A DNA stretch of 64,000 nucleotides from Halichondria panicea (GCF_963675165.1 NC_087391.1:3460646-3524645); one strand, 5' to 3'. Shown: positions 30,084 to 45,000, counted from the first letter of the stretch. Translations and numbers: made by a program. Notes: generated by a model not told the origin, from the sequence alone.

Positions 30084-33000
30084 TTATGATGAGCTTGTCA
30101 ACATCTCTAGCCATTGTCTTAACGCTTGTCCAAGTACATGTGGCATCTTTTGTAAGTCTCGAAGTATGATGTAGAATGGAAAAGGAAATACCTCCAGGTA
30201 CGAAGCAATGACAGGACCCTGCAAAATATATATACTAGCTAGTCGTACAAAATAATTACTGCTAATATGGGCATCTCACATTGCTTAGCTCAACCATAGA
30301 TTGAAAAGGAAGGGGATTGGAAACGAACATTTTTGCGTGAAACACTCCGCGTTATAGGGCGTGGCTAAAACTACAAAGGGATTATTTTATAGTCAGCATG
30401 CCCATTACCTGTCTTGGCTGCCATACAATGTGCTGTACATAGAAATGGTGAAATTGATCACTTTTAATGTTGAATATTCTAGAGAATATAGCTCTAAAAG
30501 GTCGACTAAGCAACGCAACCACTATCACTAAGCAAATAAATGCTATAAAAGAAGGAATAGCCCTTACTATGAAGTCGTGAGAGGTCAAGGCCTGTGGTGT
30601 GTCTAAAAGTATACTAAAGCAGTTTGAAGGACTATACTGCAAACGTTTATGAACAGTAAAGCTTATCCATAGCATGAAACCATTCTATATAGCACTTAGA
30701 TACATAATAACCAAGTCAAGCAATGTCTTTTGCTGTTTAGGCTTCGCAGCAGGGAAAGAGAAAAGTTGACATGGAGTAATTCGAGCTATACTCAACAAAA
30801 ACTAAAAACAGAGTAAAGACAGCGGACTTAGACAAGTTAGAGCTTGTCAGTGGTGTAAACTTACTTCTCTAGAGTAACCTCCCAGCCTCTGAGTGATCGC
30901 TAGTGGATAGGAGAGCTAGAAACAGTTGAAATACAACCAGAATACGGTCAAAACAAAAATAATCGCGATCGCGAAATCATAACGCGGAGTGTTTCAACCA
31001 TTTACACAGAGAGGCCTGGTCGTTTCCAATCCCCTTCCTTTTCAATCTATGGCTCAACTAACTAGCTTTTGCACAGCTATTTTATTTATTTATCACCTTC
31101 TCAGACGAGAACATTGGAACTTTGATGTCTGATATTGAATCCTGTGCAAATGGACAAGAACTTATGTGTAAAACTTAATCTTCCATTTCCACTATTTACC
31201 TGAGCTTGTGTGTCCAAAATAATAAAAACTGTAAAGATACCACATTCTGTCAGTCGCCGCAAGGCCATGTCAATTACCTAGGCGACATAATACAATTAAT
31301 TATACACAAAAAATGGTTGTTTCAATAATTGTGTGCAATATTAAACTATCATGGTTGCGAAAAACAGTTTGCTCATGAAGATTCACTAGAGTATATAATA
31401 GAGAAGAGAGTATTGAACATAGGCATACTGCATGTACATCAGATGTATTCGGAGAGTATAGCGAGACTTCCTGTATCTGTCACAAGCTTGGAATTTGCGC
31501 ACTGACCAATCCAAGAGTGGGTAATGTAATCTACTTTCTACTCTCCGCATACATCTGATACACAGTATGCCTACGTTCGATACACTCTCTATCATAATTA
31601 TACTCTTGCTATTGATAATAATTATACTGTAGTGCTAAAAATTATGCGTGATACCAACGAAATAATAGTTAAGACACTGTTTAGGAAGTTTCTACATGAT
31701 TAAAACAGTGTCTAGATCATAGCAACCATGCATACGAGTGTTTAGCCGATCAGATTTGAAGGCTAATCCCTGCTACATAAGAAGTACTAGCCTCGATCAC
31801 AGGCCGAGTTTCGCTTTTATAACGGTTGGGCAAACAACTATAGGCTGTTGTCTGCGTATGCGTCAGTAGTCGTTCGTCAGATTCTGCCGAAAGTATAATT
31901 ATTCTCGTTTATTTCCGTGACATTTATATTAGCGTACTATCGTGTACTAGCAGTCAGTATCCCGTTTATCATTATTGGAATTGCTCCTTAAGTTAGCTGA
32001 AGCTTTTATCATCCCTGAAGCTTAAAAAACATTACTCTGGAGACAGAACAACAAGTTGAGTGGCCATAAAACTTTGTAAAGCTTTTATAGGTCAGATATT
32101 TTGTGTAAGTCATTTTTGTTTGGCAAGATCTATATCCACCATTGATATATCTTACGGTAATCAAGTAAAGGGTGTGAGCTAGAGGACTTGATCATCGATC
32201 AGCTTGAACAGAGGGATCACTATAACCTGTTTAATACGAGAAATTTAATATGTAAACGTATTATAGAATGTCTATACTTCTCTGCACAAGAACCAGCTTT
32301 CCCAACAGGGCTCCTAGCTCTTAGTGTAAATCCAACAACACACTAGATAATTCACAGAGTGAGTATACAAAAGATGCACATAGGAAGCTGCTTCACAAGG
32401 TGAGTTGTCGGTTGTGCTGCAGCACGATTATAGTGACCCAGGAACCCAGGGCAACTTCACGATTGAAGGCTCAAATTACTTCTCAAGAAGATTTAGCTAG
32501 CTGCTGGACCTCTCCGCATGATTCTAGGCCCCTATTCGTAACCCCTATTCGTAACTCAGGTAAATTTTGCAGCCTTTGAGCTACAAGAAGCAATGCAGAT
32601 ATACAGTCCTGTGAGTAGGACAAAATTAACACTAAGATAAGGTTTAAATTACCCTTACTCAGTCCAATCTAGTTCGTCTTGCTTTGGTAGTATTGTCCAT
32701 GGAGCCCTCGTTGTACTTGCTGGGGTAACCGGTTGCAAAACGGAGTTGCCGAAAGACAGAACAGAACTCTAGTTGAAACTCTATCCTGCGTCTCAACTCC
32801 AACTTGTTAGCCCATGATTTTTGATCACCGAGCTTCTTCCCTCCGTTTTGTTCAGGGGTTTTCGGTACAGTCTTCTCATGTCTGATCTCAAGTAGCTCTC
32901 AAACTCGGTTTAGGTAAATTCACACCATGTTAGCAGATTCCAAGTTACCACACAACTATCTGCGTAACCGCAGTCTAACAAGAGCTCTACCAGGAATAAC

Positions 33001-36000
33001 CCAACACAAAGCCCCAAGTTAAACATTTGCGTGTATTTGGTTGTGATAGATAGAAACTAGACTCAAAGTCAAGGAAGTGCTATTTTCTGGGATATGTCAA
33101 AGGATGGATATTGATTGTATGATATCAAACGGGGAAAAGTGTTCCACAGTTGAGATGTCGTCTTTAACGAGAAAAAACGAGCCGAACAGTAAGTAATAGA
33201 ACAGCAAGTAGTCAAAGTCGAGAACAGGAGACATTTTGTAGAACTTGAATTATTTTATGACACAGATTTTACTCCTGAATCAACGGAGGAGGTATATAGA
33301 ACCTGTACCAGCTGTTCCACTAGAGACAGGAATCGTCCTGAAGAAAAGCACTTGCTGGTCTTGAGAACGAAGAAATGGTGGCAGATATGTTGACAAAGGG
33401 ACTCAATCGAGATCAAATTGAGAAACTTCGAAACATGGCAGGACTCAGAATTATACGAGGAGTGTTGTTGTTGTTGTTGAAACTATACTATACCTTTATC
33501 ATAATGGACTTGTATAATAGAACTGTACCTGTACTGTTTATGTGTGCTAGACATCACTGTAGATAACTGTTGGTATAACTGTTTAGTGTCTTAATGGTTC
33601 TGTTCCGTAACAAGTTTTAGTCTGGTGCATTTGTCTTTTGATGTAAACTTAATTAAAGTTCTTGAACTAGCTTTGTATACATGTAGCTGCTCTGCTAACG
33701 TGTGTATTGGTTTACTAAATATTTTTACCGACCACAAACACAATAACAATTTGACGCATGCGCAGGCAACTAGTACCAGGCCTGGTTGTTCACTTAATCG
33801 TTATAAAACTCGGCCTGGGATCGAGGCTAAGTAAGTACATTATTTTCTAAGTTTGATAGAACACTGCCTTTAACCAATCGGATTGCCGTATTTATGGCTA
33901 ACATGTGATCTAATGCAAGAGGCTATCCATATCGTTAAACGATTAATTCATTCGAGGCCTGTACAGTCTTCATTGAATCAGAGGAAGTAAATTGATCGCA
34001 TATTAAAACAAATCGTTTTCGTAGCCTTAAAATTGGCATAATAAGCAGCTGGAGCAAGGTTGAACCCTAATCGACCAACCACACCACGGTTGATCTCGAT
34101 TGAACCTGATTATAGCTAGCTTCGCTCAAAGTTATTGCTAACGCTATGCCTAATTACAACCTGGTTGTAATGAAAGCATGAAAGCACCAGGCCGGGTGTG
34201 ATGCCTTGGTGCATGGAGACGCTACAACTGAAACTACTAGCTACAGTTGAGCCTCGATTATCCGAACATCTGTATGGCTTAAATATTTGGATACTCTAAA
34301 TGAGGCACAACCAATCAATAATTCGAGTATAATTACAGCCTCTGCATGCAAAATCAGCAACAGTGCATGTCCAGATCGGGCTCTAGTCTTAAACATAATG
34401 CATCAGTGGCAAAACAAGGTAACAAGCTATCTATGCATGAGTAAGCATTTGCTATGAACTTGGTTGAACCTTTCCTCTGGAAAATCGAGAATTTGGATAA
34501 TCGTGTACTACAATAAAATTATTACACACAACATTTTGCATGCAGGGAATGCCAAGAGTGAGAAACGATCGACCCATGATGGTTGCCAAAAGCTCAAGTC
34601 CATAATTATTAATGGCTGCTGATCTCATGATCTGAAACAGCTAGTGCAGCGTTGCAGCTCTTTTATCACTCTTCCGCTACCAAAAGCTAGCATTCTAGTG
34701 CAGAGCTAACTAAAATAATAGAGTAGCAATAATCGATCTACGGGCTATGCACTATTTTAAAAGGATGCAGTGACATTCCAAGTAAGCAAACTAGGTACGA
34801 ACAAAGCATTATTTTGGAAATCTACAAATTAAAAATAAAATAAAAGCGTAACTGGAAGCCTAAGTTTGCACTTCATTGACCATTGAGCAGCTGACTGTTA
34901 CTGACACACACACACACTACCATATACCTCGCTTGAGCATGCGCACCAAGGCATAATAATGACTGAAGGTTGAGGCACATTAAATATTGGTGTCATGTAT
35001 GATGTAAAAGTTTAAAATCCATAAAACCTCTTAGAATCATCAAGTGACAGCAACAGGACACACACACTTGCTTTGTGTTCTTACAATAATATTATACTCT
35101 CGCTATTCCGGCTCTCTGAATTACGTGAGGCCATCTCGATATAATTATACCATCCATTTGGTTTCGCACAGATTGCTAGCCTGATGTTTACAGCACAAAA
35201 CTCGCCCTGAAATGCGGCCACTCGCTATATATTGCGTATATACTGGCGAGTACTGGCTGCCTCAAAGTAGATTTCTAATACATGGGTCATTCCATATCAA
35301 TTCAACGAAATTTAAAACGTGACGTCTTCAGAATTCCACGAAACTTGGTACATGTGTGAGGAATGGTATGGTAACATATCAGAAAAAATGTTGGGTTTGT
35401 AAACAATATTATGGCTTCTGAGATTGAGTTAATTAAAAAATACAGAAATTCTCCACTTTTAGAAACTGGCTGCTGTTAGTTAAACTGTAACTTTCTAACC
35501 ATTAACATTCAAGACTAAGAATGTATATCATGTTGTTGCCTAAGAAATTCCGCATCATTTGGTATGTTGTACGGCTTCACTTAATACTTAATTTATTAGT
35601 ATCCTTCGAACTCTGACTTCTCGAAAAGCAGCTGTAATTTTTTGTGTATCATGTTCCTCATACCATTCTCTTGAAGTGTGACAAGTTTGGTTTTGGGATT
35701 CCAATGGGATCATGAGATATGTTGTGGGATGTAGTGTGATTTAGGCAATATTTGTGGTTTCAGAGAATAAACAGTCCTTCTTTGTTGTGTAATGTACCTA
35801 AAACATGTGTGCTAACTTTCCTGAACTTATGTTATCACAAGGAAGAATTCGAACTTTCGGCCGAGTGACATTTTCAGCCGAGGAACTGTAAAATGACTGA
35901 TAGCTAAAACAAGTTTACAGCGACCATACGAGCAGCAAAATAATACTGACACCACGCCAGCTATTTGATTGAGCGGCGACAAGCATATCAGCCATTTGAG

Positions 36001-39000
36001 TACTGCACTACAGAGGACTATGAGAGAGAGAGCAGAATCATCTTGAATAATAATTTCTTGTTTTCTAAAACGATTCCAGACACATGCAAACTACACACAT
36101 TATAAATTATTTGAACCATCTCTAGCTACTGATACAGTATAGTACTGCAGTCAGAAGATGGACACTGAAATGCCACCAGAGAATATTTTGTGATTGGTTT
36201 GCACAAAAAAATGAGTGGTTAGCTAGGGTGTTTTCCAAGTAAAACCACACAACTCGATCACTAGTGTGTGTACAATTTCTTTACCCTCACGGGCCATAAT
36301 GCAGCTTATTCAAGTATCCCAGCCTCAGAAATAGATAATTTTATACGTTGCCTACATGATTTTATTTTTTTGATCATCAAATCAGAACAAGTCGAATTTA
36401 TCCAAAAAGGAGCTGCATCAGAAATACTGACCAAACATTTGGGCTAGGCTTGTTAAATGTTAGTGCTAATGTTTTATACTGCTCAACTTTTATGAAATCA
36501 CCATTGCTACAACTAAAATGTACAATTGTTAGCTTGAACGTAGGTAATGTCGCTCATCAACTTAAACCTACAATAATTTTATTGCTGATTGCAATATTGC
36601 CACAACAAAGGGCCTCACACACAGCTTACTTACTAAGGAAAAGTGCACAGTAACAATTGGGAAGGCAGAAAGGGACTGTTTATTCTCTAAAACCACAAAT
36701 ATTTCCCAAATCACACTACATCCCACAACATATCTCATGATCCCATTGGAATCCCAGAATCAAACTTGTCACACTTTAAGAGAATTGTATAAGGAACATG
36801 ATACTAAAAAAAAACAGCGTTTTTTGAGAAGCCAGACTTCAAAGAACACTAATTAGATGGAATACTCAAACTTTATCAAGTGAAGCCATACAACATGCCA
36901 AATGATGCGGAATTTTTTAGGCAACAAGATGATAGAATGTTAATGGTTAGAAAGTTACAGTTTAACTAACAGCAGCCAGTTTCTAAAAGTCGGGAAATTC
37001 TGCATTTTTTAATTAACTTAATCTCAGAAGCAATATTGTTTACAAACCCAACATTTTTTCTGAGATGTTATCATACCATTCCTCACACATGTACCAAGTT
37101 TCGTGCAATTCTGAAGACGTCACGTTTTAAATTTCGTTGAATTGATATGGAATGACCCACATTTATTACGGCCGGATATGACGTTTGGGGTGTAGTTTGG
37201 CAGATTACACTTACATGGAGAGCAAAATTAAAAGAGAGCTAGCCTAAAATGGTTCATTATCCTTGAGGCAGAACCGAGAAAAATTAGTGGTTAGATTTCA
37301 AGGTAGGGTTAGTTCTTTTAGACGCAGCTATTTTCTGAAATGCAGCTATGCACCCGCTATTTCAGCCAATAATTATTATTGCATTGTCCGTCCCTGGGGT
37401 CTGTCTGCCCAGCTACAGAACTCTTACTTGAACTTCATTGATCTTGAGCAGCTGTAGGAGTGTACACATGCAGACACACAGACAGACAGACAGACGCGCA
37501 CGCGCACACACAACCCCACGCATGCACGCACACACACACACACTACCGTACTCGCTTGCGCATGCACACTGAGGCATAAGAACATAAGTGCACAGAGTCA
37601 AGAATAACGGCCACCTGTGAGCTTTCTACAACCTTAAAAACAACAAATTTGACTGTAATGAACCTCGGTGGAGATGCCAAAGCTACATAACATAAAGCTA
37701 CTAATAGCTTTTATACTTTTGCTGCATGCAAATTCAGAGTGGGTAATGATCGACCATGATTGTTGTTAAAAACGATCGATGCCAAAAGTTCAAGTCTAAA
37801 ATTAATGGCTGCATCAGCTGAGCCTTGCAGCTCTCTTCTCACTCTTGCAGCTACCAATAGCTAGCGTTTTAGTGAAGAGCTAACTACTAAGCAGAGTAGC
37901 AACACTCGGTAAACAAGTTTGGCTACGTGCTCTTCTGAAAAGGCTGCAATGGCATTCAAAGTCAAGTAGAACAAAGCATTATTTTGCAAATCCACGAATA
38001 AAAACCCAAGTAAACATGACTAGAAGCCTATAGAAACTCTTACTTGCACTTGATTTATCTTTAAGCAGCTGTAGCAGTCTACACACACGCTTGCGCATGC
38101 GCACCGATAAAATTGTCTATTTGAGCCATGGAACGACTACGATGTTTGAGCTGCTTACTCTAGTCGCCCAAGAAAACTAAATCTAACTCATGAATACTTC
38201 ATGAGCAAATGGGGTACCGTAACCTTAATGGAGTGCCGCTTACCACTCCTCCATCACTGAATACTCCTCTCCCATCTGATAAAATGATGAGTAAGCGGCT
38301 GAAAACTATTGATTGCAAGACCAGTGTGGAAGGCTGTTGAGCATACTGAACAAATACCGATTTCACTGTTCGAAGCATCTGCATACACAGATAGGGGAAA
38401 ATAATGTGGTCTATACCGTTGTCCATGGATATTATCTTGCCTCTTTAAAAGATGTGCCCTTTTGTTTGAAAGTTAAATGATGTAACAGATTTCCACCATC
38501 TTCATCAGTAAATGTTTGCTCCATAGAATGTAGCATTTCAGAATTCAAGCCAAATCTGTAGTGAATACTAATTAGCCAAAACATAATTATGCTATGGACT
38601 GACCTGCACACTCCTATCTGACCATTTGTTAAACGAGTGACGGCTGATATAATGACAGCAAGTGACTCGTATGCCATCTACAAATTTGAGTAAGGGATGT
38701 GAGCTGTGCATCTCAAAGGTTTCAGAGAATTCTTATGGTCAAGTCACAAAATTCTCTCATTATAATGCGCAACTGTATATTAACAACACTGACCTGACGA
38801 CAGTTGTTCTCTTGCATACTAGAAGAATCGTCTACTGTAACCATCACTTGGTAGCGACGATCAACCAATTTTGTCCGTCGTAACCAAATTCTATCATTTT
38901 GATAATTGCTAGCTATGAACGGAATTATTCTTCTCATGTTTAGTCGCTTTCCAGAACGATAATCTCCCCTGTAGCATGTAAATCAATAAGTATAACGATG

Positions 39001-42000
39001 AACAACTTACTGTACCTGAGTTGTGAAGCTGAGGTGGGTGTTAGTATTAACGACAACTCCTCATACAGAGTTTGAGCAAGGTTATGAGTGAACGAAGAGT
39101 ACTGTCTCCACAAAGTGATAGAAGTTCGTATAGAGTCCTAAGCAATGATAATTATAATCACAATGCCAGGAATGAAAGCACCGCGGGTCCTGATCGTGCC
39201 AATAACATAAAGCTACTAATAGCTTTTATACACAGTATAGCGCGAAATTTTCGAGGCACTTATATTTCGTGGATTGGCCTCTAAAAGACATTTCGTTGCA
39301 CAATGTTCGCGGAATGACTGCTAACCGGAAGCCACGCCTTAAATCTTTGCACGTTATAGCAGGTAATTTAACAATTTTCGTGGACTTATTTTCGTGTAGA
39401 ATTCTAACCCAAGAAATCCGCGAAAATTAAGCCCCTCGAAAATTTCGCGCTATACGGTATATCATGATGAACATTTTTGCATCAAATGCATATGCAGGCA
39501 GAATCAATCACAGGGAAACTCAAAGGTAGGTAATGATCGACCACGATTGTTGTTAAAAAGGATCGATGCCTAAAGTTCAAGTCGAAAATTAATGGCTGCA
39601 TCAGCAGAGCAGCTCTCTTCTCACTCCTGCCGCTACCAATAGCTAGCGCTCTAGTGCAGAGCTAACTACTAAGTAGAGTAGCAACACTTGGTGAACAAGT
39701 TTTGCTACGCATGCACTCTTCTGGAAAGGCTGCAATGGCATTCCAAGTAGATAACTCGAGAACAAAGCATTATTTTGCAAATCTACGAATTGTCTACACA
39801 CACAGACACACAACCGTATACCTCGCTTGCGCATGCGCACCGAGGCATAATCAATGGTACAACATACCATATCCTCCGACTGAATGCTGGTCACTGCTGA
39901 TACCATATCCTCCCTGATGACAGCAATCTATAACATTTCAATAGAGAGAGATGCATGTAAAGTGAACAATAAAGGCTAACTTACATGTTCTTGTTCAGAT
40001 TGGTACTTCTTTTTAAGCTTCGAAAAAAAGCTTTCTGATGAAGGATACTTGGGCTGTTTGTCATCACTAACATGCTCATTGATTACTTCTAACTTGTTTT
40101 CCTTTTCGAAAGTGGCCTGAGAATTTCTACTAACACATCCCTGGGAGAAACAATGAAATTATTTTAATTAGCACACAACAGTACATCTTACAGTTGTGTC
40201 AGTTGCTTCAGTGCATTCCATCAAGTCACAGTCAGTGTTCTCCTCCATCACATCCTCTGTATTAGGATAAGAAGACTGCCCGCCACGACTTGCTGACCAA
40301 TCCCAAACGATACTGTCAGCAATTACACTCTCAGCCTCGTTTGTATGTCGATACAATAGAGTATCCTGCAAGTGCAAGATGATGGCAATAACACTATACA
40401 AGTGTACACTAGCATACCTCAGGATTTGATACATCAGCAACGCTATCTTCCTGGTTAACTAGCCTTGCCCTCTTGGCAGTGGCCTCTAGATCGTCATCTA
40501 ATACACGACCTTGATCTGTAGGAGCTCTTCGACGGCGAGTTCCATGATCATTCTACAAGATAAATAAAACGACATTGTGTATAGTGATGGTGCATTATAC
40601 CTGATGAGAATCCTTAACAGCACCTACTTCAGGCAAATCTACGATCAAGAAAAAATATTTGATGGAAGTGACACTTCAATGCACTACCTAGCAAACCTTT
40701 CGACTGAGAAGTAGACACTGAAAAATTTCCTACACATAATGTATTAGCTTCATTTTCCTGTGTACTAGATGAGTCTTTGGCTGGTTCATTATCAAGTGCT
40801 TGTCCTGATGAAGCGAAAGTAGAACTTGTTGGCTGTAGAAAACACGTATCATAAAGTACACAAAAAATCACTGCTCACAATTGACAGAATGGTAGAATCT
40901 TCAACACTATTGCCACCATCTTCTCCATCAGAGAGCATGTCTTCTGCTGATCAGAGCAAAACTTGTGGAAATCCTGACTGTTAAGTTTCATTACTCACCG
41001 TTCTCCTTTCTGTTCTCAGTCTCACTACTTTCACCATCAGAGATTGAGTGTTGAATTCCGTCCTGAAATGACATGGCACAAAACATTATCACTAAAGTGT
41101 ATCTAAAATATCTATACCATATCCCCACTGTCTAGGTCATCCATATCATCTTCTAAGTTATCAAGTTCTTCAGGCAAAGCAGTGTGATCAGATTCTGTTT
41201 CGACTTGAAGACTATCATCATATGGGTCAGTTAGTTCTGATGTAGCTTCATCTACCATATCTGAATTAAATACGACAGAGCTGATGTAACAAAACTCTGA
41301 AAAGCACAAATCGTACCTTGTTTGGCCACAATGGAAGTCTCTTCATTATTTTCAGTGCCACCTTTTGCATCAGGCTGATATGCCAATTCCTAGTGCATAC
41401 ACAAACCATTTTAACTAGTCCAACTAAATTAAAGCACCAACCTCAAGATTATCAGATTCTGGAGCCCACATGTCTTTGTTAAGGTCGTCTGGAGAGTCTT
41501 CTGGATCAAGCTCTCCCATTGTGTTACCCAGCTCTTCGACATCTAATTGATTAATTTGATGCTATAGACAGCACACATACTAAAACTCAACAGACCATCA
41601 TCATCATTGTCATCCGTCTCTTCCTCTTTGTCACTGATATTTTTTAGTTCATCATTCAAAATATCGTCATTGACACTGATGGCATCCTCATCCTCCTGGG
41701 CTCGTTTGGTACTGTTTTCGAGATTGTCCTCCGACTTCCCTGGCTCCTGGATACATTTAATAATTACATGCACAAAGTTGTGCATGCTTGCCACAAACCA
41801 TGTTATCTTTTTCTGTCTCTGACGAAACGTTCTTCTCTCCAGTTCCGTCAGCAAAACCACCAGCTTCGATATCAATGGAGTCAGTTTTGTTGGAAAAGTT
41901 AACATCTGTCTCTTGAACAGGTTTGCAAAACCCCTGAAGCCAAATAATTATGTTGTATTTTACTGTGAAGATGATCATGTAACAACAAACCTTAGAGCCG

Positions 42001-45000
42001 AGTGTAGCAAAGAGATTGAACAGAATGCTCGATAGCTTACACACTGATGCTTGAATACTAATCGATCGAATAAGGCAATCTTGACACAATTGCAGGTAGC
42101 AATTAAGCGCGGAGCACAGAATTTCCATTTGACCAGTAGATAGCTATGCACATAAATCAATAGTGACTAAACTTAACAAAACAACCTCATCAAACCTTTG
42201 TACTCTCAGTAGAATAGGCTAGAAGAAAGTTCGACACTTCAGACTTAACCTAAAATTTTATAGAAATTATAACTATAGCATAATTATTATAATCATTAAT
42301 AATTATTACCTGAGTTATGTTAAGGCCCTCAACACCTGCTATGCTTTTCGTTGTTACAGATTTTAGTGTGGCTGTTGAAAGAGACATGCCTTTTGTAATT
42401 AAATATGCTAAAAAGAAAACGCACCTTCTTCATGGTCTATAGAAGACGAGAGTTTCTGGAAAGTAACCAGGATCACCTTGAACACATTATGATTTTCACT
42501 GCTTTCTTGGTTAAATTTACTCTCATGTACAGAAGACATCCACTCAGTAAACAGAGTCCATTTACTGTCAAAAAACTTCTCATACGTCTCAAGAAAGAAG
42601 AAAATAGGCGACCTGCAACAATCATTCCATTGATTAATTTGAACCCTACAATCATAACTTGCACCACCTAATGGTTGAAGCTTTAGCTTGAATAGCCGAC
42701 AAAATATCTGAAAACTTCTTTAGGTAGGAGAAACCATTCTGAAGGGCTTTAATATCACCCCTGTAACCAATTTATACATTTATAATAATTATTATTAATA
42801 TACTATACTTACTTGGAAACTACATTCACATGACAAGATGATAAATAAAGCTCCCGCTTAACAGCATCATCATACGCCTCCTGAATATCACCCCCAACGG
42901 ACTAGCAGAAAATAGTTGACATTACAATTAACAATAGTGTAAGCGTCTCACCTTTAGATCATTGACGAACAAATCAGCCCTAGATTGAATATTAAGATTG
43001 AGAGACGAAAGAGAAAGTGGTGTAAGTGTGGCATCCAGTTCAGAGGGAGCTGTGTTTGATAGGTAATCGACACATTGTATCAGGTACAGACACAGCTCAA
43101 GCATGTCACACAAACACTTCTGTGGAAACAAAAGGGGGTTAAGTTTAAAACAAGATGAGGACAAATTTATACCGTCCAGTCTTGATAATCACAAAATGAG
43201 GCACTTGTTTTGCCAGAACACATAGACTGGACAACAGCTACAGCGTTTCTACATGTAAACCATCAATAATTATGTGCCTCTTAATCTGTATACAGGATAC
43301 TTAGAAAACTACACATTACATCAATTTCTTGTAATCTCTAAGAGCCTTCATAAGTTGAATCCGGTGACTCAGAATTAAAGTTAACAGGTCATGAGTAAGC
43401 CCCTTACATCTCTGAACTTGGGGCAAATTTAAATCCTGAAAACACAAATCAGGTTTAGTATTTGAAATTTTCAGCACTTGTCCAAACCTTGGAAGGACTA
43501 GTGAACGCATTTTGTACGACCATGAGCCTAGCAATGCACCGTTCATAATACTCATTCATTTTGTTCCATAAAAAGCCTGCAGCTGGACTAATAGACAAGA
43601 GAAAAACATACAATTAGACTTGGGCAATCTCACTTACAACTCTGCACAATCTTCAAATGGCAGCTGCATAATCTTTTTAACAGTGAAATTCGAAGAGGAG
43701 TCAAGACCTTTCTTGAAAGACAGGCCTGCATGATTTTGTAAAATAGGGAAACGAGACATTGACAGACCCATTCACATACCTTCAGTCGACAGTGTTTTGA
43801 ACAAATCACTAAGCATTTTACGTTTCAGAGACTGTCTTGCTTTTATCGTAGCTTCACGTTTTTCTTCTTCCACCTACAATGCACTTTCAACAGGTCAAAA
43901 TTGTTTACCAAAAAAAGTAACGAACATTTTCCAGGAAGTGATTAGACGCGAGATCTTCTACAGTAACTATAATTTCACCTACACATAGAGACATTTGAAT
44001 GAACTGCCCAAACTAAAGTACACAGATAATCAATTAATTTCTGATGACAATTATGGTTCTACCTGTGAAATCATCAATTCGCTTAACACAGTCTGTGCTA
44101 AAGCTGTTACGAAGCTTGCAAATAATACTTGACATTCTCTTCAAAGCAGTATCAGCATTTATTATAAGTTCTTCTTCCTTGTACAAAATCTGGCCTTCAA
44201 TATTCTGCAACCCAAACAAAATACGACATTGAATATACAACTATAATAATTATTACTTACATCAAAACTTTTCACAAAAATTGTCTTGGGCTCAACAGCG
44301 TTGTCAATCAGATTAACTAATGAAAACTTGTTTTCTGTCGATAGACTACCTTCAGTTGGTAGAGAAACTTCCGTAAGAACAGGCAGCACTGGTTCAGTCA
44401 AAATTTCCTGTGGTGAGTGTAGTATAATACACATTAAATGACTTCATTGAAGATAATTACCTGATAATTTTTCATCAGAGTAAGTAATTTTTTGTGACTG
44501 CTCCGAATTGACGACTTCACCGACCAGTAAGAGCCATCATTCCACCTCATTACTTGCAATTGATTCTGAGAAGCACCAAAATTCGGTATTTTGCAATCAT
44601 TGTTCCTTTTCATTCATACCTTAAAATCCTTTACAACCACAGATGTAAGTTTTTCCATAGCAGAAAGTACATGTGCTGAAAACTGACTGTAGTACTGATG
44701 CACATTGCCTAACACATCTGAGACAGAATACCGCCCTATATAAAAGATATAGACAGGTACATAGGTCAACAAGAAAAATCCATACCTTTCACAAGCATAT
44801 CCGCTCGAAATGTACTGACAAGTAGAAGTCTGCTGCAGAATTCCCCTAGTGATGACTTTTCTACAAACGACTGGAGAGTTATAGTAAAGCCATCCAAATC
44901 ATCATCTGCATATAATCCATGACACAGTCACTAAACAGCACCTTCACTTCAAATTGCCATTACCTGGTGCCTCCTGACAAAGGCCATATAGGTGAAACCA

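Larger units (their letters stand above)
31278..38243. other. MDN1: 7-kb intron of MDN1 within the MIDAS coding region
   Basis: The donor is GTG|GTAAGC at 38244 and the acceptor CCTAG|GTAATT at 31277. The intron is filled by a 2.0-kb TIR element, family A copies and a 1.9-kb foldback element. Stretches 33830-34167, 34963-35283 and 37159-37654 hold no recognised gene. In 31380-31580 there is a short inverted pair around TACATCAGATGTAT. Confidence 0.85.

Noticed and set aside
35836-36660. Centre of the foldback element considered as a gene
   Set aside because: Only one 67-codon plus-strand ORF of ordinary composition and no splice-linked exons.
37413-37601. Cys-rich minus-strand ORF
   Set aside because: Translation of the CA/GCAC microsatellite; not a gene.
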